A stretch of 64,000 nt of DNA from Flavobacterium lutivivi (GTDB lineage Bacteria > Bacteroidota > Bacteroidia > Flavobacteriales > Flavobacteriaceae), in assembly GCF_014642275.1 (NCBI RefSeq), contig NZ_BMIM01000005.1:1-64000 (forward strand), written 5' to 3'. The position numbers were made by a program, and so were the translations under genes. The notes under the pieces are model-generated. The model did no database searches and was not told where the DNA came from. It worked only from the letters and a program-made list of their open reading frames with translations. Shown here piece after piece: positions 1 to 9,348 of the stretch. Numbering within the stretch: position 1 is the stretch's first letter; each line of letters starts with the position of its first letter.

Positions 1-3000
1 AAACTGGATTAACAGGAAGTACTGCTTATCAGTTTTATGTAAGAGCAGATTGTGGCGATGGTACTTTCTCTCCTTGGGCTGGACCTTTTGCGTTTACTAC
101 AGCAATTACTCCACCTCAATGTGGCGGTACATTTGTTGATAACGGAGGAACAACAAATAACTACACTAACGGAGCTGATGATACTATTATTATTTGTCCA
201 CCAACAGGTTCAGGATTAGTAGTTACAGTAACTTTTACATCATTTGATACTGAAGCAACTTGGGATGGATTATATGTTTTTGATGGTGATACTATTAATG
301 ATCCACAAATATCTAGTGGAAATCCTGCTGGAAATGTGCCAGGTGGTTTAGCAGGAAGTTATTGGGGCACAACAATTCCTGGTCCATTTACATCTTCTAG
401 TGCTGATGGATGTTTAACTTTCCGATTTAGAAGTGACATATCAGTAAATAGACCTGGATGGGTTGCTAATGTAACGTGTGACCCAGCACCAACTTGTCCT
501 CGTCCAAACAACTTAACTGTTTCAGCTATAACTCAAAATAGTGCTTCAATTTTTTGGACAGAGATTGGCTCTGCAACACAATGGGAAGTTTTAATTCTTC
601 CATTTGGTTCGCCAGTTCCTGATGCTTCTTCTGTTGGAGTTCTAACTAATGAAAACAACCCATACCTAGCAACAGGTTTAGATTCAGGAACTCCTTATAC
701 TGTTTATGTAAGGTCTATTTGTTCATCTTCAGATATATCAACATGGACTTTTGGTACAAACTTTACAACATTAATTGCTAATGATGAATGTATCAATGCA
801 GTAAATGTTCCTGTAAATCCTGACACAAATTGTACTCAATTTGGCAGTGGAACATTGACAGGTGCTACAGCATCAACACAGCCAAACACTTGTGGTGGAA
901 CAGATGATGATGATGTGTGGTTTTCTTTTGTAGCAACATCTACAAGTCATAGTATTGATTTATACAACATTACAGGAAGTACAACAGATTTATATCATGT
1001 AGTTTATTCAGGAACATGTGACAACTTAACACAGTTGACCTGTAACGATAATAATAGCAGTACAATTTCTGGTTTAACGATTGGAAATACATATTATATT
1101 AGAGTATATTCATGGACTGCAACTGCTGGTCAAACATCAACTTTCAACATCTGCATTGGAACAATTCCTCCACCAATTTCTTCTAGTACTACTCAATACA
1201 CTACAACACAATTGGTTCAAGATGTTTTGTTGAATTCAACTTGTGCGATTGTATCGAATATTACTTCATCATCTGGTTCAAATTTTGGTTCTACTAATGG
1301 TATTGGTTATTTCAATCAAAATGGCTCAAGTTTTCCATTTGCGCAAGGTATCATTATGACTACAGGAAACGCTGACAGTGCTCCAGGTCCAAATGATTCT
1401 ACTCTAGGAGATGGTAACCAAGCTTGGGTTGGAGATACTGATTTAGAAGATATTATTTTGGCAGCTACAGGAAATCCAATGGATTCTAGAAATGCTTCTA
1501 TCATTGAATTTGACTTTGTGCCAATTATTGATACAGTAAATTTCAATTTCATCTTTGCATCCGAAGAATATGGAACATTCCAATGCACATACTCTGATGC
1601 TTTTGCATTCCTATTGACTGATACAACTACAAATACAACTACAAACCTTGCTGTTTTACCAAGTAGTAACATTCCTATTTCTGTGGTAACTATCAGAGAT
1701 GAACTATATAACGATGGTTGTGAATCTGCAAACCCACAGTATTTTTCAACATTTTATGGTGCTGGCGGTGCAAATCCACTAGGTGCTCCAATTGATTTCA
1801 ATGGTGTTACAGTTCCTTTGACTGCACAGGCAAACGTTGTACCTGGCAATTTATATCACATTAAATTGGTAATTGCTGATAGACTTGATAACGCTTTTGA
1901 CTCTGCTGTTTTCCTTGAAGGAGGAAGTTTTGATATTGGAACAGTTGATTTAGGTAATGACTTATTACAATCTACAAACAGCGCATTATGTGCAAACGAA
2001 ACAAAAGTATTGGATAGTGGTTTGAGCCCAAGTCAATTTACATTTACTTGGTCATTCAATAACGATGTAATTCCAGGTGAAACTGGTCCTTCATTAACGG
2101 TGAACCAACCTGGTATTTATACGCTGACAGTTAATTATATCAATACAACTTGTACAGCTACCGATAATATAACGATTGAATACTACCCAGAAATTATTCC
2201 TGGTACTCCAGAAAACATTCATGAATGTAGTACAGATGGATTTGCTTCATTTGATTTAGCTAGTAATAGTGCATCAATTCTTGGTTCTTTAGATCCAAAT
2301 GAATTTAATTTGACTTATTACTTAACAAACGCTGATGCAGCCAATGAAGTAAACCCTATTACATCGCCATTTACTAATACAGTTCCTTTCCAGCAAACAA
2401 TTTATGTTAGAATAGAAAGAAACAACACTACTTGTTTTGAAATTAGAACTTTTGATTTGATTGTTGATCCAAGCGTAACTCCTATTTTCACTTTGCCAAC
2501 AGTGATTTGTCAAAATGAAACTGCACCTCAGTTACCATTAATATCTGAAAATGGTATTGAAGGAACATGGTTACCAGCTATGATTAACAATTTACAATCT
2601 GGAACATATACATTTACACCAAATGGTACTTCAGTGTGTACAGTTCCATATGAAATAACTATCGATGTTCTTGAAAGAGTAAATCCAACTTTCCTTTCAC
2701 CTGCTCCAATCTGTAATGGTGATGTTGCTCCTACGTTACCAACAACATCTACTAATGGAATAACAGGAACTTGGTCACCAAGTGTTGTGAGCAATACGCA
2801 AACACAGACATACACATTTACACCAGACAGTAATCAATGTGCAAATCAAGCACAAATGGTTATCACGGTTTATGACAACTGCTCGTTTGGTAGTTTTGCA
2901 AATGCGGTTTGGTTAACAGATTGTGATACTAATAACTTCTTTAACACAGTAGGTTCTGGTGCTTCTATTATAGGTCCAGTAGAAAATGTGTTTCCAAATG

Positions 3001-6000
3001 CTGACTTAGGAACTTATATATCTAACTCAGGAAGCTTAAAATTCAGAGGTGGAGAAGTTAAAACTTTTAAAAATAACACTGCCAACGTGTGTGGTGCTAA
3101 ACTTTATTATAGAGTTTATCCAGTTTCTGGAACTCCAGGAGCATTTGCTTCAATGGATTTGAATTTCTTCGAGGATTGTTCATCAGGAAGTTTCCCAAGC
3201 GGTGGACCATGTAATCCAGGAGATCAAAAATGGCAAACCGTTTTGAATGATAGCCAATCACCAATTGATTTAACGGCTTATCCTGCTGGAGAATACAAAA
3301 TAGAAGTTTATTATGATGTTAACGGTGATATTAATTCAACAACAGAATGTGATGATCACATATTAGTTGATAATAATGGAATGTATTTTGCTGCGACATA
3401 TACACTTCAAACACTTCCAACATATTCATCAATATTACCAACAACATGTACTTCGAATGATGGAAGTATTACCATTAGTGGATTAGCTCCAATTACAACA
3501 TATTTATTGAATTATACATATGAAGGTAATGCTGCTACACCAATAACTTTTGTTTCTGATGCCAATGGCGAATATACTCTCACTGGATTAACTGCGGGAA
3601 CTTATGCTAATTTTGTTTACAGTTTTAATGGATGTACTGCCAATTCAACAGAAAGCATTGTATTATTCATTCAATCTGTTGCACAATTAAGCGGAACTGA
3701 TCCTCTGACATGTAATGGAAATAACGGAACAATAACCATTGGAAACTTATCTCCTAACCTTACCTATTCTGTTACTTATAGTGATGATACAGTTTCTGTT
3801 GGTCCTTTGACATTAACATCTAATGCAAATGGAGAAATAGTTATCAGCGGATTAAACGCTGGAACTTATAATAATTTTTCATTAAGTACAACAAATTGTT
3901 CTGCAACTTCTACTGAAACCATTACATTGATAAATCCTAATGCACCTGTTGTTTCAGTAAATAGTGAAACTATATGTTCTGGTCAATCAGCAACAATTAC
4001 TGCTACTCCTCAAACGCCAGGAACGTATAACTATGCATGGATAGTTCCAAATGGAGTTACAAACCCAGGAAACGTTGCCAGCTTTACAACAAGTACAGCT
4101 GGAACTTATACAGTAGTAATTACTCCTGTAAGTACATCGTTCTGCAATGGAAGTTTTGAAAACCCTGTTGGTACTTCAACACAATTCCCTAATATGATTA
4201 ATGCTAACAGCATTCCGTGTTGGGATACAACCGCTAGTGATAATATTATGGAAATATGGCCAATTGGAGGTTTTGAAAGTGTATTTGCCTACGAAGGAAA
4301 TCAATTCATAGAAATGAATGCAAATTCAACAGCAACCACTTATCAAAACTTTACAACTTCTCCTGGAGCACAATTACAAATTTCTTTTGCTCACAGAGGT
4401 CGACAAGGAAATGATACAGTAGGTGTGGAAATTGGACCTGTTGGCGGACCATATACAAGCTTGGGTAATTTTACCGATTCAAACTCTGGATGGGTATTAC
4501 ACAACCTTACTTATAACGTTCCTACAACTGGAGGAAACAATTACAGTTTAAGATTTGTTTCTGTCTCTAGTGCTGGAAGTGATGCTTCAGTGGGTAATTT
4601 CCTTGATGCTGTTTCAGTAACTTCTGTAGAATGTAGTTCTGCACCAACATCTGGTACTGTATCTATTTTACCAACAGTAACATTAAACTTAGACACTGCG
4701 AATGATCAACAAACTATTTGTGAAGGTTCATCCATAACATCGGTAGTTTACTCGTCTGCAAATGCTACTAACATTACTGCTACTGGATTACCAACAGGTG
4801 TAACAGGTTCATTTGATACTAATACTGGAGTTTTCACTATTAGTGGAACTGCTACTCAAGCTGGAATATTCCCTTATGTTGTTTCTACTGAAGGCGGATG
4901 TAATACTGCTACTTTAAATGGTTCTATAACAGTTACTGCAAAAGTTGCCACTACATTCAATCCTTTAATAATTTGTAGAAATGATGCTGTTTCATTACCT
5001 TCAACTTCACTAGAAGGAATACCAGGAACTTGGTCTCCATCAACTGTTGATAATACACAAACATTAACATACACATTTACTCCAGATTCTGGACAATGTG
5101 CTTTAGATGGAAGTTTGACAATAACAGTAATACAACCTACAGTAGCTACATTCAATACCATAGCTCCTATTTGTTTGGGTGAAACTACACTTCCAACATT
5201 ACCAACTACTTCGCTAGAAGGTTATACAGGAACATGGTCTCCAGCTACGGTTAATAATACTCAGACAACTACTTATACATTCACTCCTACCGCTGGACAA
5301 TGTGCTGCACCTGGAAGTTTATCTATAACTGTTACACAACCAACAGTGGCTACTTTCAATGCATTTACTCCTGTTTGTTATGGAGAAACACAAGTTCCAA
5401 CATTGCCAACTACTTCGCTAGAAGGTTTCACAGGAACATGGTCTCCAGCTACGGTTAATAGTACACAAACAACTACTTATACATTCACTCCTACTGCAGG
5501 ACAATGTGCTGCTCCCGGAAGTATAAGTATCACCGTGTTAGAAGATTTTAACTTTGAAATAACTGGAAGTTGCGTCAACAATAACTTTACTTTAGAAGTT
5601 TCTTCTGCTGATCAAAGTGTTGATTTAAGTTCAGCAACGTTCCAGTGGCAAAATCAAGAAAATCAAAACATCGGGCTAAATTCAAGTACATTAAATGTTA
5701 CTGAATACTTAAGCTCAACATCAGCAAATGAGGAAGTACCAATGACTTTCTATGTAATTGTTACAAATGCTGATGGTTGTTCTAAAAAAGAAGCAATTAC
5801 TCTCGAAAAAGTATTTTGTGATATCCAAAAAGGTATATCTGTAAATAATGATGGTAAAAATGACTTCTTCGACCTAAGCCTAATGGGTGTAAAACATTTG
5901 AGTATTTTCAATAGATACGGAATGAAAGTATATGCAAAAAGTAATTATACTGTGGAATGGAAAGGTCAATCTGACAACGGAGATGATTTACCAGACGGAA

Positions 6001-6074
6001 CTTACTATTATGTAATTGATTTTAATAGCGGACCAACAAAAACAGGTTGGATTTATATAAGCCGTGAAGAATAA
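1..6074 (+). CDS. Giant T9SS-secreted multi-domain adhesin, 5'-truncated by window edge
   Basis: The frame is open from base 3 with no stop, so the gene starts before the window; an ATG at 336 is internal. About 2023 residues are visible. In order: the end of a fibronectin III unit (3-110), a CUB-like domain (about 111-475), a fibronectin III domain (486-775), a Cys-containing beta domain starting NDEC (780-1165), a choice-of-anchor L domain (about 1190-1950, with the FASEEYG motif), then many Ig/SprB-like repeats. The last about 80 residues (from 5830, NNDGKNDFF, then IFNRYG and a WKGQ/DGTYYY ending) are the gliding-type C-terminal domain (T9SS type B sorting signal). Near-identical units begin at 5193 and 5397. 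It is inferred to be a cell-surface or released adhesin. A strong terminator follows. Confidence 0.9.
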   Translation, partial: TGLTGSTAYQFYVRADCGDGTFSPWAGPFAFTTAITPPQCGGTFVDNGGTTNNYTNGADDTIIICPPTGSGLVVTVTFTSFDTEATWDGLYVFDGDTINDPQISSGNPAGNVPGGLAGSYWGTTIPGPFTSSSADGCLTFRFRSDISVNRPGWVANVTCDPAPTCPRPNNLTVSAITQNSASIFWTEIGSATQWEVLILPFGSPVPDASSVGVLTNENNPYLATGLDSGTPYTVYVRSICSSSDISTWTFGTNFTTLIANDECINAVNVPVNPDTNCTQFGSGTLTGATASTQPNTCGGTDDDDVWFSFVATSTSHSIDLYNITGSTTDLYHVVYSGTCDNLTQLTCNDNNSSTISGLTIGNTYYIRVYSWTATAGQTSTFNICIGTIPPPISSSTTQYTTTQLVQDVLLNSTCAIVSNITSSSGSNFGSTNGIGYFNQNGSSFPFAQGIIMTTGNADSAPGPNDSTLGDGNQAWVGDTDLEDIILAATGNPMDSRNASIIEFDFVPIIDTVNFNFIFASEEYGTFQCTYSDAFAFLLTDTTTNTTTNLAVLPSSNIPISVVTIRDELYNDGCESANPQYFSTFYGAGGANPLGAPIDFNGVTVPLTAQANVVPGNLYHIKLVIADRLDNAFDSAVFLEGGSFDIGTVDLGNDLLQSTNSALCANETKVLDSGLSPSQFTFTWSFNNDVIPGETGPSLTVNQPGIYTLTVNYINTTCTATDNITIEYYPEIIPGTPENIHECSTDGFASFDLASNSASILGSLDPNEFNLTYYLTNADAANEVNPITSPFTNTVPFQQTIYVRIERNNTTCFEIRTFDLIVDPSVTPIFTLPTVICQNETAPQLPLISENGIEGTWLPAMINNLQSGTYTFTPNGTSVCTVPYEITIDVLERVNPTFLSPAPICNGDVAPTLPTTSTNGITGTWSPSVVSNTQTQTYTFTPDSNQCANQAQMVITVYDNCSFGSFANAVWLTDCDTNNFFNTVGSGASIIGPVENVFPNADLGTYISNSGSLKFRGGEVKTFKNNTANVCGAKLYYRVYPVSGTPGAFASMDLNFFEDCSSGSFPSGGPCNPGDQKWQTVLNDSQSPIDLTAYPAGEYKIEVYYDVNGDINSTTECDDHILVDNNGMYFAATYTLQTLPTYSSILPTTCTSNDGSITISGLAPITTYLLNYTYEGNAATPITFVSDANGEYTLTGLTAGTYANFVYSFNGCTANSTESIVLFIQSVAQLSGTDPLTCNGNNGTITIGNLSPNLTYSVTYSDDTVSVGPLTLTSNANGEIVISGLNAGTYNNFSLSTTNCSATSTETITLINPNAPVVSVNSETICSGQSATITATPQTPGTYNYAWIVPNGVTNPGNVASFTTSTAGTYTVVITPVSTSFCNGSFENPVGTSTQFPNMINANSIPCWDTTASDNIMEIWPIGGFESVFAYEGNQFIEMNANSTATTYQNFTTSPGAQLQISFAHRGRQGNDTVGVEIGPVGGPYTSLGNFTDSNSGWVLHNLTYNVPTTGGNNYSLRFVSVSSAGSDASVGNFLDAVSVTSVECSSAPTSGTVSILPTVTLNLDTANDQQTICEGSSITSVVYSSANATNITATGLPTGVTGSFDTNTGVFTISGTATQAGIFPYVVSTEGGCNTATLNGSITVTAKVATTFNPLIICRNDAVSLPSTSLEGIPGTWSPSTVDNTQTLTYTFTPDSGQCALDGSLTITVIQPTVATFNTIAPICLGETTLPTLPTTSLEGYTGTWSPATVNNTQTTTYTFTPTAGQCAAPGSLSITVTQPTVATFNAFTPVCYGETQVPTLPTTSLEGFTGTWSPATVNSTQTTTYTFTPTAGQCAAPGSISITVLEDFNFEITGSCVNNNFTLEVSSADQSVDLSSATFQWQNQENQNIGLNSSTLNVTEYLSSTSANEEVPMTFYVIVTNADGCSKKEAITLEKVFCDIQKGISVNNDGKNDFFDLSLMGVKHLSIFNRYGMKVYAKSNYTVEWKGQSDNGDDLPDGTYYYVIDFNSGPTKTGWIYISREE

Positions 6075-6075
6075 T

Positions 6076-6105
6076 AAAAAGCCCCGAGTAATTCGGGGCT
6101 TTTTT
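6076..6105 (+). terminator. Rho-independent terminator after the adhesin gene
   Basis: A perfect hairpin with GCCCCGA/TCGGGGC core, loop GTAAT, flanked by A5 and T6. It begins 2 nt after the stop codon. The A-tract on the other side lets it serve the converging DUF1801 gene as well. Confidence 0.9.
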
Positions 6106-6454
6106 AATATAAAGTGATAGCTTCTTGTATAACAGAAATCAAAATTTCATTATCTATTTCTTCTAGAGAAAAATAACGCAAAGACTTAAATGTGTTTCTT
6201 CCATCTCCAGCGATAAGATATTCCAAATTATTTTTTAACTGAAAGCCTTTATTAAAACCTAAATCAAGGTATTTTCGTTTGTGGCTCACATTTATAAAGC
6301 AAAAAGGTTTCCCTTTATAATAGAAATAGGGAATTTTCCATTTGTATTCTAATGTCAATTGAGGCACATTTTTTTCAAAAACAGACACAACATGAAAAAT
6401 CATATCTCGATATTTTTCTGGTTGATTGAGCATGTATAAATCTGCTGGTTTCAA
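6104..6454 (-). CDS. DUF1801 (YdhG-like) domain protein
   Basis: A protein of 116 residues matching the small DUF1801 family: N-terminal LNQPEKYRD, a central EYKWKIPYFYYKG and a PFCFIN strand. The start is a TTG immediately after the stop of the upstream M28 peptidase gene (TAATTG). It is preferred over the internal ATG (residue 8) because residues 1-7 match the usual family N-terminus. It is probably cotranscribed with the peptidase. The biochemical function of the family is not established; some members resemble iron-chaperone-like folds. A second, divergent DUF1801 protein lies at 52030-52422. Confidence 0.75.
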   Translation of the reverse strand: MKPADLYMLNQPEKYRDMIFHVVSVFEKNVPQLTLEYKWKIPYFYYKGKPFCFINVSHKRKYLDLGFNKGFQLKNNLEYLIAGDGRNTFKSLRYFSLEEIDNEILISVIQEAITLY

Positions 6455-7825
6455 TTAATCGATACCGTATTTGTCAAACAAATAAATTATAGAAGTCATG
6501 GTTGCTGCTCCAAGCTCGAGTTCTCTTTTGTTCACACCATCAAAAGTATCATTTGCCGCATGATGATAATCAAAATAGCGCTGCGAATCGGGTTTTAAAC
6601 CTACTTTCACCATCTTCTTCGAAGTAAGCGGATTTATATCTGAACCTGTGTGTCCTTTTACAAAACTATGTATCAAATAGGGTTCAAAAAGTGATTTCCA
6701 ACTTAAAACTTTAGAATAATTATTCTCATCACATTCAAACGAAAATCCTCTTGGAGTAAATCCACCTGAATCGCTTTCGAGTGCAAAAATGTGATTTTCG
6801 TTATTTTGCTTGGATAATTCTTCATATTTTTTTCCTCCTCTTCCACCATTTTCTTCGTTCATGAAAAGCACTACTCTAATGGTGTTTTTGGGTTTATAAT
6901 TTAATTTTTTGAATGTTTCCAAAACTGCCATTCCTTGCACACATCCAGCACCATCATCTTGTGAACCATCGGCTAAATCCCAAGAATCAAGATGACCACC
7001 AACAATCATAATTTTCTCGGGATGTTCACTACCTTTTATTTCCCCAATAACATTGTGCGACAAAACATCATCAAACGTTTGGCAATACATTCTTAATAGA
7101 AACTGTAATTTCGGGTTGATTTTTAACTTTTTACTCAATAATTCTGCTCCGTTTGTACTTATAGCAGCCGTTGGAATATATTTTTCTTTAGGCAAATCAC
7201 CATAACTTTGTGCGCCAGTATGTGGAAAATCGTCTAAACGCAAATTCATTGAGCGAACAATTGTTCCTACTGCTCCAAGTTTTGAAGCTTCCATTGCGCC
7301 ATAAAATCGCTGGTCAACACATCTTCCATAAGAAGTGAATGCCTCAATATTGGTTGGTTCCATTGGTCGATTGTAGAAAACAATTTTACCTTTTACTTTA
7401 TCTTCACCAAGACTTTTCAATTCATCTATTGATTTTACTTCAATCACTTCGGCAAGCAAACCGCTTTTATCAGTAGCAACCGAACCTCCGAGAGCACAAA
7501 CTTGAACAATAGATTTTGTTTCTCCATCAATGATAAGTCCAGTTTCTTTTTTACCTCTAACCCACATTGGCACCATTACATCTTGAAGAAATACTCTATC
7601 CAATCCAAGTGCTTCAAGCTCTGCTTTGGTATATAAAACGCCTTTGGCTGCACCTGTTGATCCTGATAATCGATGACCTATTTTATTTGATAAATCATCT
7701 AACCAAGAGTAGCATTTGGAATCAGTTAGCGAAAAATCATAAATTTTTTTCAACATAGCTTCATCTTCAGATTGAGCAAAGGAGACAAAAGTTGACAGTA
7801 TAACCAAAAATGAAATTCTTCTCAT
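6455..7825 (-). CDS. Secreted M28-family zinc metallopeptidase
   Basis: A protein of 456 residues from the ATG at 7825, whose first residues (MRRISFLVILSTFVSFAQS) form a clear signal peptide; 26 further codons are open upstream but would precede it. A PA-like insert comes first, then the M28 catalytic domain. Visible metal and catalytic residues: H and D in GGHLDSWD, the following QDDGAG aspartate, EE in NEENGG, D in ESDSGG and H in the YHHAND segment near the C-terminus. A co-catalytic zinc aminopeptidase or carboxypeptidase acting in the periplasm or outside the cell is inferred. The substrate cannot be read. It is divergent from the membrane-protein gene at 7915, with a palindromic operator between them. 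Confidence 0.88.
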   Translation of the reverse strand: MRRISFLVILSTFVSFAQSEDEAMLKKIYDFSLTDSKCYSWLDDLSNKIGHRLSGSTGAAKGVLYTKAELEALGLDRVFLQDVMVPMWVRGKKETGLIIDGETKSIVQVCALGGSVATDKSGLLAEVIEVKSIDELKSLGEDKVKGKIVFYNRPMEPTNIEAFTSYGRCVDQRFYGAMEASKLGAVGTIVRSMNLRLDDFPHTGAQSYGDLPKEKYIPTAAISTNGAELLSKKLKINPKLQFLLRMYCQTFDDVLSHNVIGEIKGSEHPEKIMIVGGHLDSWDLADGSQDDGAGCVQGMAVLETFKKLNYKPKNTIRVVLFMNEENGGRGGKKYEELSKQNNENHIFALESDSGGFTPRGFSFECDENNYSKVLSWKSLFEPYLIHSFVKGHTGSDINPLTSKKMVKVGLKPDSQRYFDYHHAANDTFDGVNKRELELGAATMTSIIYLFDKYGID

Positions 7826-7880
7826 TTGATAAAATATTTTTATCAAAAATAATTGAAAAAACATTTGGTAGAAGAAAAAA

Positions 7881-7913
7881 TTATTATTTACTTTGTTTTT
7901 CAAAGTACTTTAA
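7881..7913. promoter_or_regulatory. Promoter/operator with inverted repeat ACTTTG-N5-CAAAGT (site 1)
   Basis: ACTTTG (7890-7895), five T, CAAAGT (7901-7906) is a perfect inverted repeat. The block TATTTACTTTG-N5-CAAAGNACTTT recurs before the gene at 8891. The left arm includes a -7-like TTTG 19 nt before the start codon at 7915, so a bound regulator would cover the promoter. The likely ligand is the winged-helix protein encoded at 8542 (inference). Confidence 0.6.
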
Positions 7914-7914
7914 T

Positions 7915-8538
7915 ATGGAAGCTAAAGATTATTTAAAAGATATTCAAGACATCAAGCAAATGATGTCACAATCTTCACGATTTATTTCATTAAGTGGATT
8001 GTCGGGAATATTAGCTGGGATTTATTCTTTAATTGGTGCATGGTTTGCTTATAAAACCATTTACTTTGACACTTCCACTATGGGTTCATACAAATCGTTA
8101 ATCATATCATACGAAGCCGTTGTAAAACTATTCATCATTGCGGCTTCGGTTATCGTTTTATCGATTATAACAGGATTGGTTTTAAGTTTGCAAAAAGCAA
8201 AAAAAGCCAATGAAAGTTTGTGGAACCCAACCTCAAAACGCTTATTAATCAATTTTTTAATTCCATTATTGACTGGAGGATTTTTTATACTTTTCCTCAT
8301 CGAAAAGGAAATGTTGAGCATAATTGCACCATTAATGCTTATTTTTTACGGAATGGCTTGTCTAAACGCTAGTAAGTACACACTTGGCGATGTTCGTTAT
8401 TTAGGTATTACAATGATTATTTTAGGACTATTATCCACTTGGTTTTTAGGTTATGGATTGCTGTTTTGGGCTTTAGGTTTTGGTGTGTGCCACATCATTT
8501 ATGGTGCTTTGATGTATTTTAAATATGATAGAAATTAA
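7915..8538 (+). CDS. Multi-pass membrane protein of unknown function, partner of winged-helix regulator
   Basis: A protein of 207 residues starting at MEAKDYLKDIQDIKQMM; the 35 upstream in-frame codons cover the operator and are rejected as coding. A short amphipathic N-terminus is followed by about six hydrophobic segments, with a GYGLLFWALGFGVCHIIYG motif near the C-terminus. No catalytic motif is visible. It ends 3 nt before the regulator gene, so the two are almost certainly cotranscribed. This suggests a membrane sensor or a regulator-controlled transporter. Function unknown. Confidence 0.8.
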   Translation: MEAKDYLKDIQDIKQMMSQSSRFISLSGLSGILAGIYSLIGAWFAYKTIYFDTSTMGSYKSLIISYEAVVKLFIIAASVIVLSIITGLVLSLQKAKKANESLWNPTSKRLLINFLIPLLTGGFFILFLIEKEMLSIIAPLMLIFYGMACLNASKYTLGDVRYLGITMIILGLLSTWFLGYGLLFWALGFGVCHIIYGALMYFKYDRN

Positions 8539-8541
8539 GAT

Positions 8542-8838
8542 TTGAAAAACCTAATCCAAAATATCAACAAAGCCTTTGACCATCGAATCCGTTTGGGCAT
8601 CATGTCGGTATTGATGGTTAACGAAAGTGCTGATTTTACAATGCTCAAAGAGCTTTTGGGTGTAACCGATGGCAATTTGGCTTCGCATATAAAAGCATTG
8701 GAAACAGAAAATTATATTATTATCGAAAAACAATTTATTGGAAAAAAACCAAACACCAGCTACAGAGCAACAGTTGATGGCAAAAAAGCTTTTAAAGATC
8801 ATATTGATGCGCTTGAAAAATTAATTCAAAACAGCTAA
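8542..8838 (+). CDS. Winged-helix DNA-binding regulator (MarR/ArsR-like, HTH_34 type)
   Basis: A protein of 98 residues that is a single winged-helix domain: helix 1 IQNINKAFDHRIRLGIMSVLM, recognition region LLGVTDGNLASHIKALE, wing YIIIEKQFIGKKPNTSYRAT. The start is TTG, 3 nt after the upstream stop codon; no suitable ATG exists. Proteins of this size and layout bind DNA as dimers. Repeats of CTTTG-N5-CAAAG stand before both its own operon (7890) and the next one (8858), which fits autoregulation and control of the downstream CreD operon (inference). Confidence 0.85.
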   Translation: MKNLIQNINKAFDHRIRLGIMSVLMVNESADFTMLKELLGVTDGNLASHIKALETENYIIIEKQFIGKKPNTSYRATVDGKKAFKDHIDALEKLIQNS

Positions 8839-8850
8839 CTATTTTTTTAT

Positions 8851-8878
8851 TTATTTACTTTGAAATTCAAAGAACTTT
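8851..8878. promoter_or_regulatory. Promoter/operator with inverted repeat CTTTG-N5-CAAAG (site 2)
   Basis: CTTTG (8858-8862), spacer AAATT, CAAAG (8868-8872), within a block matching the operator at 7881-7913. The -7-like TTTG is again inside the left arm. It lies 13 nt after the regulator's stop codon and 19 nt before the start at 8891. Confidence 0.6.
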
Positions 8879-8890
8879 TATTTTAAAAAT

Positions 8891-9346
8891 ATGAGAGATT
8901 TAATTATCGAAAAAATGTATGAATGGAGTAAAAAACCCTATCAAAAATTCTTTAAAAGAAATGAACCTTGGAACATTACTCCAAAGGATTTGATATTGCT
9001 TCCCAACGATAGTTTGGGTTTTCACATGGGGTGTTTTTTACTGAAATACAATTTTGAAATGCAACCCAAATTAGAGGATCACGATGTTATCCATGTATTA
9101 ACCAATACAGGAGTTTCTGTTATTGAAGAAATTGGGATGCAATACTATCTATTGGGTAATGGTAAAAAAAGTATCTATCTATTTATGGTTGTATTCATTG
9201 GAACACTTTTCTACCCTAACAGATTAAAAACTTTCTATAAATATTATAAGAGAGGACAAAATGCTCATCCATTTTACAATTTACCATTTGAAAAAATGCT
9301 TTATAAATCCTTGAAAGAAATTCAATTCACTTTTAATAATAAATAA
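8891..9346 (+). CDS. Coq4-family-like protein with HDxxH-x11-E metal motif
   Basis: A protein of 151 residues. It carries H64-D65-x-x-H68-x11-E80, the zinc-ligand signature of the Coq4 family, followed by an EIGMQYYLLGNG helix that also fits the fold. A short hydrophobic stretch near residues 95-108 may be a membrane-associating helix. Coq4 acts in ubiquinone biosynthesis in eukaryotes and some bacteria, but this organism's quinone genes are for menaquinone (menA, menB, menC in this window). The role here is therefore open. It is the first gene of the unit leading to creD; the next gene starts 2 nt after its stop. Confidence 0.7.
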   Translation: MRDLIIEKMYEWSKKPYQKFFKRNEPWNITPKDLILLPNDSLGFHMGCFLLKYNFEMQPKLEDHDVIHVLTNTGVSVIEEIGMQYYLLGNGKKSIYLFMVVFIGTLFYPNRLKTFYKYYKRGQNAHPFYNLPFEKMLYKSLKEIQFTFNNK

Positions 9347-9348
9347 TC

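Noticed and set aside
1316-1672. Antisense open frames of 90-120 codons within the adhesin gene
   Set aside because: They mirror a repetitive low-complexity coding strand and have no start signals or family features.
7826-7903. Longer N-terminus for the M28 peptidase
   Set aside because: It would put 26 residues before a good signal peptide and run into the divergent promoter region.
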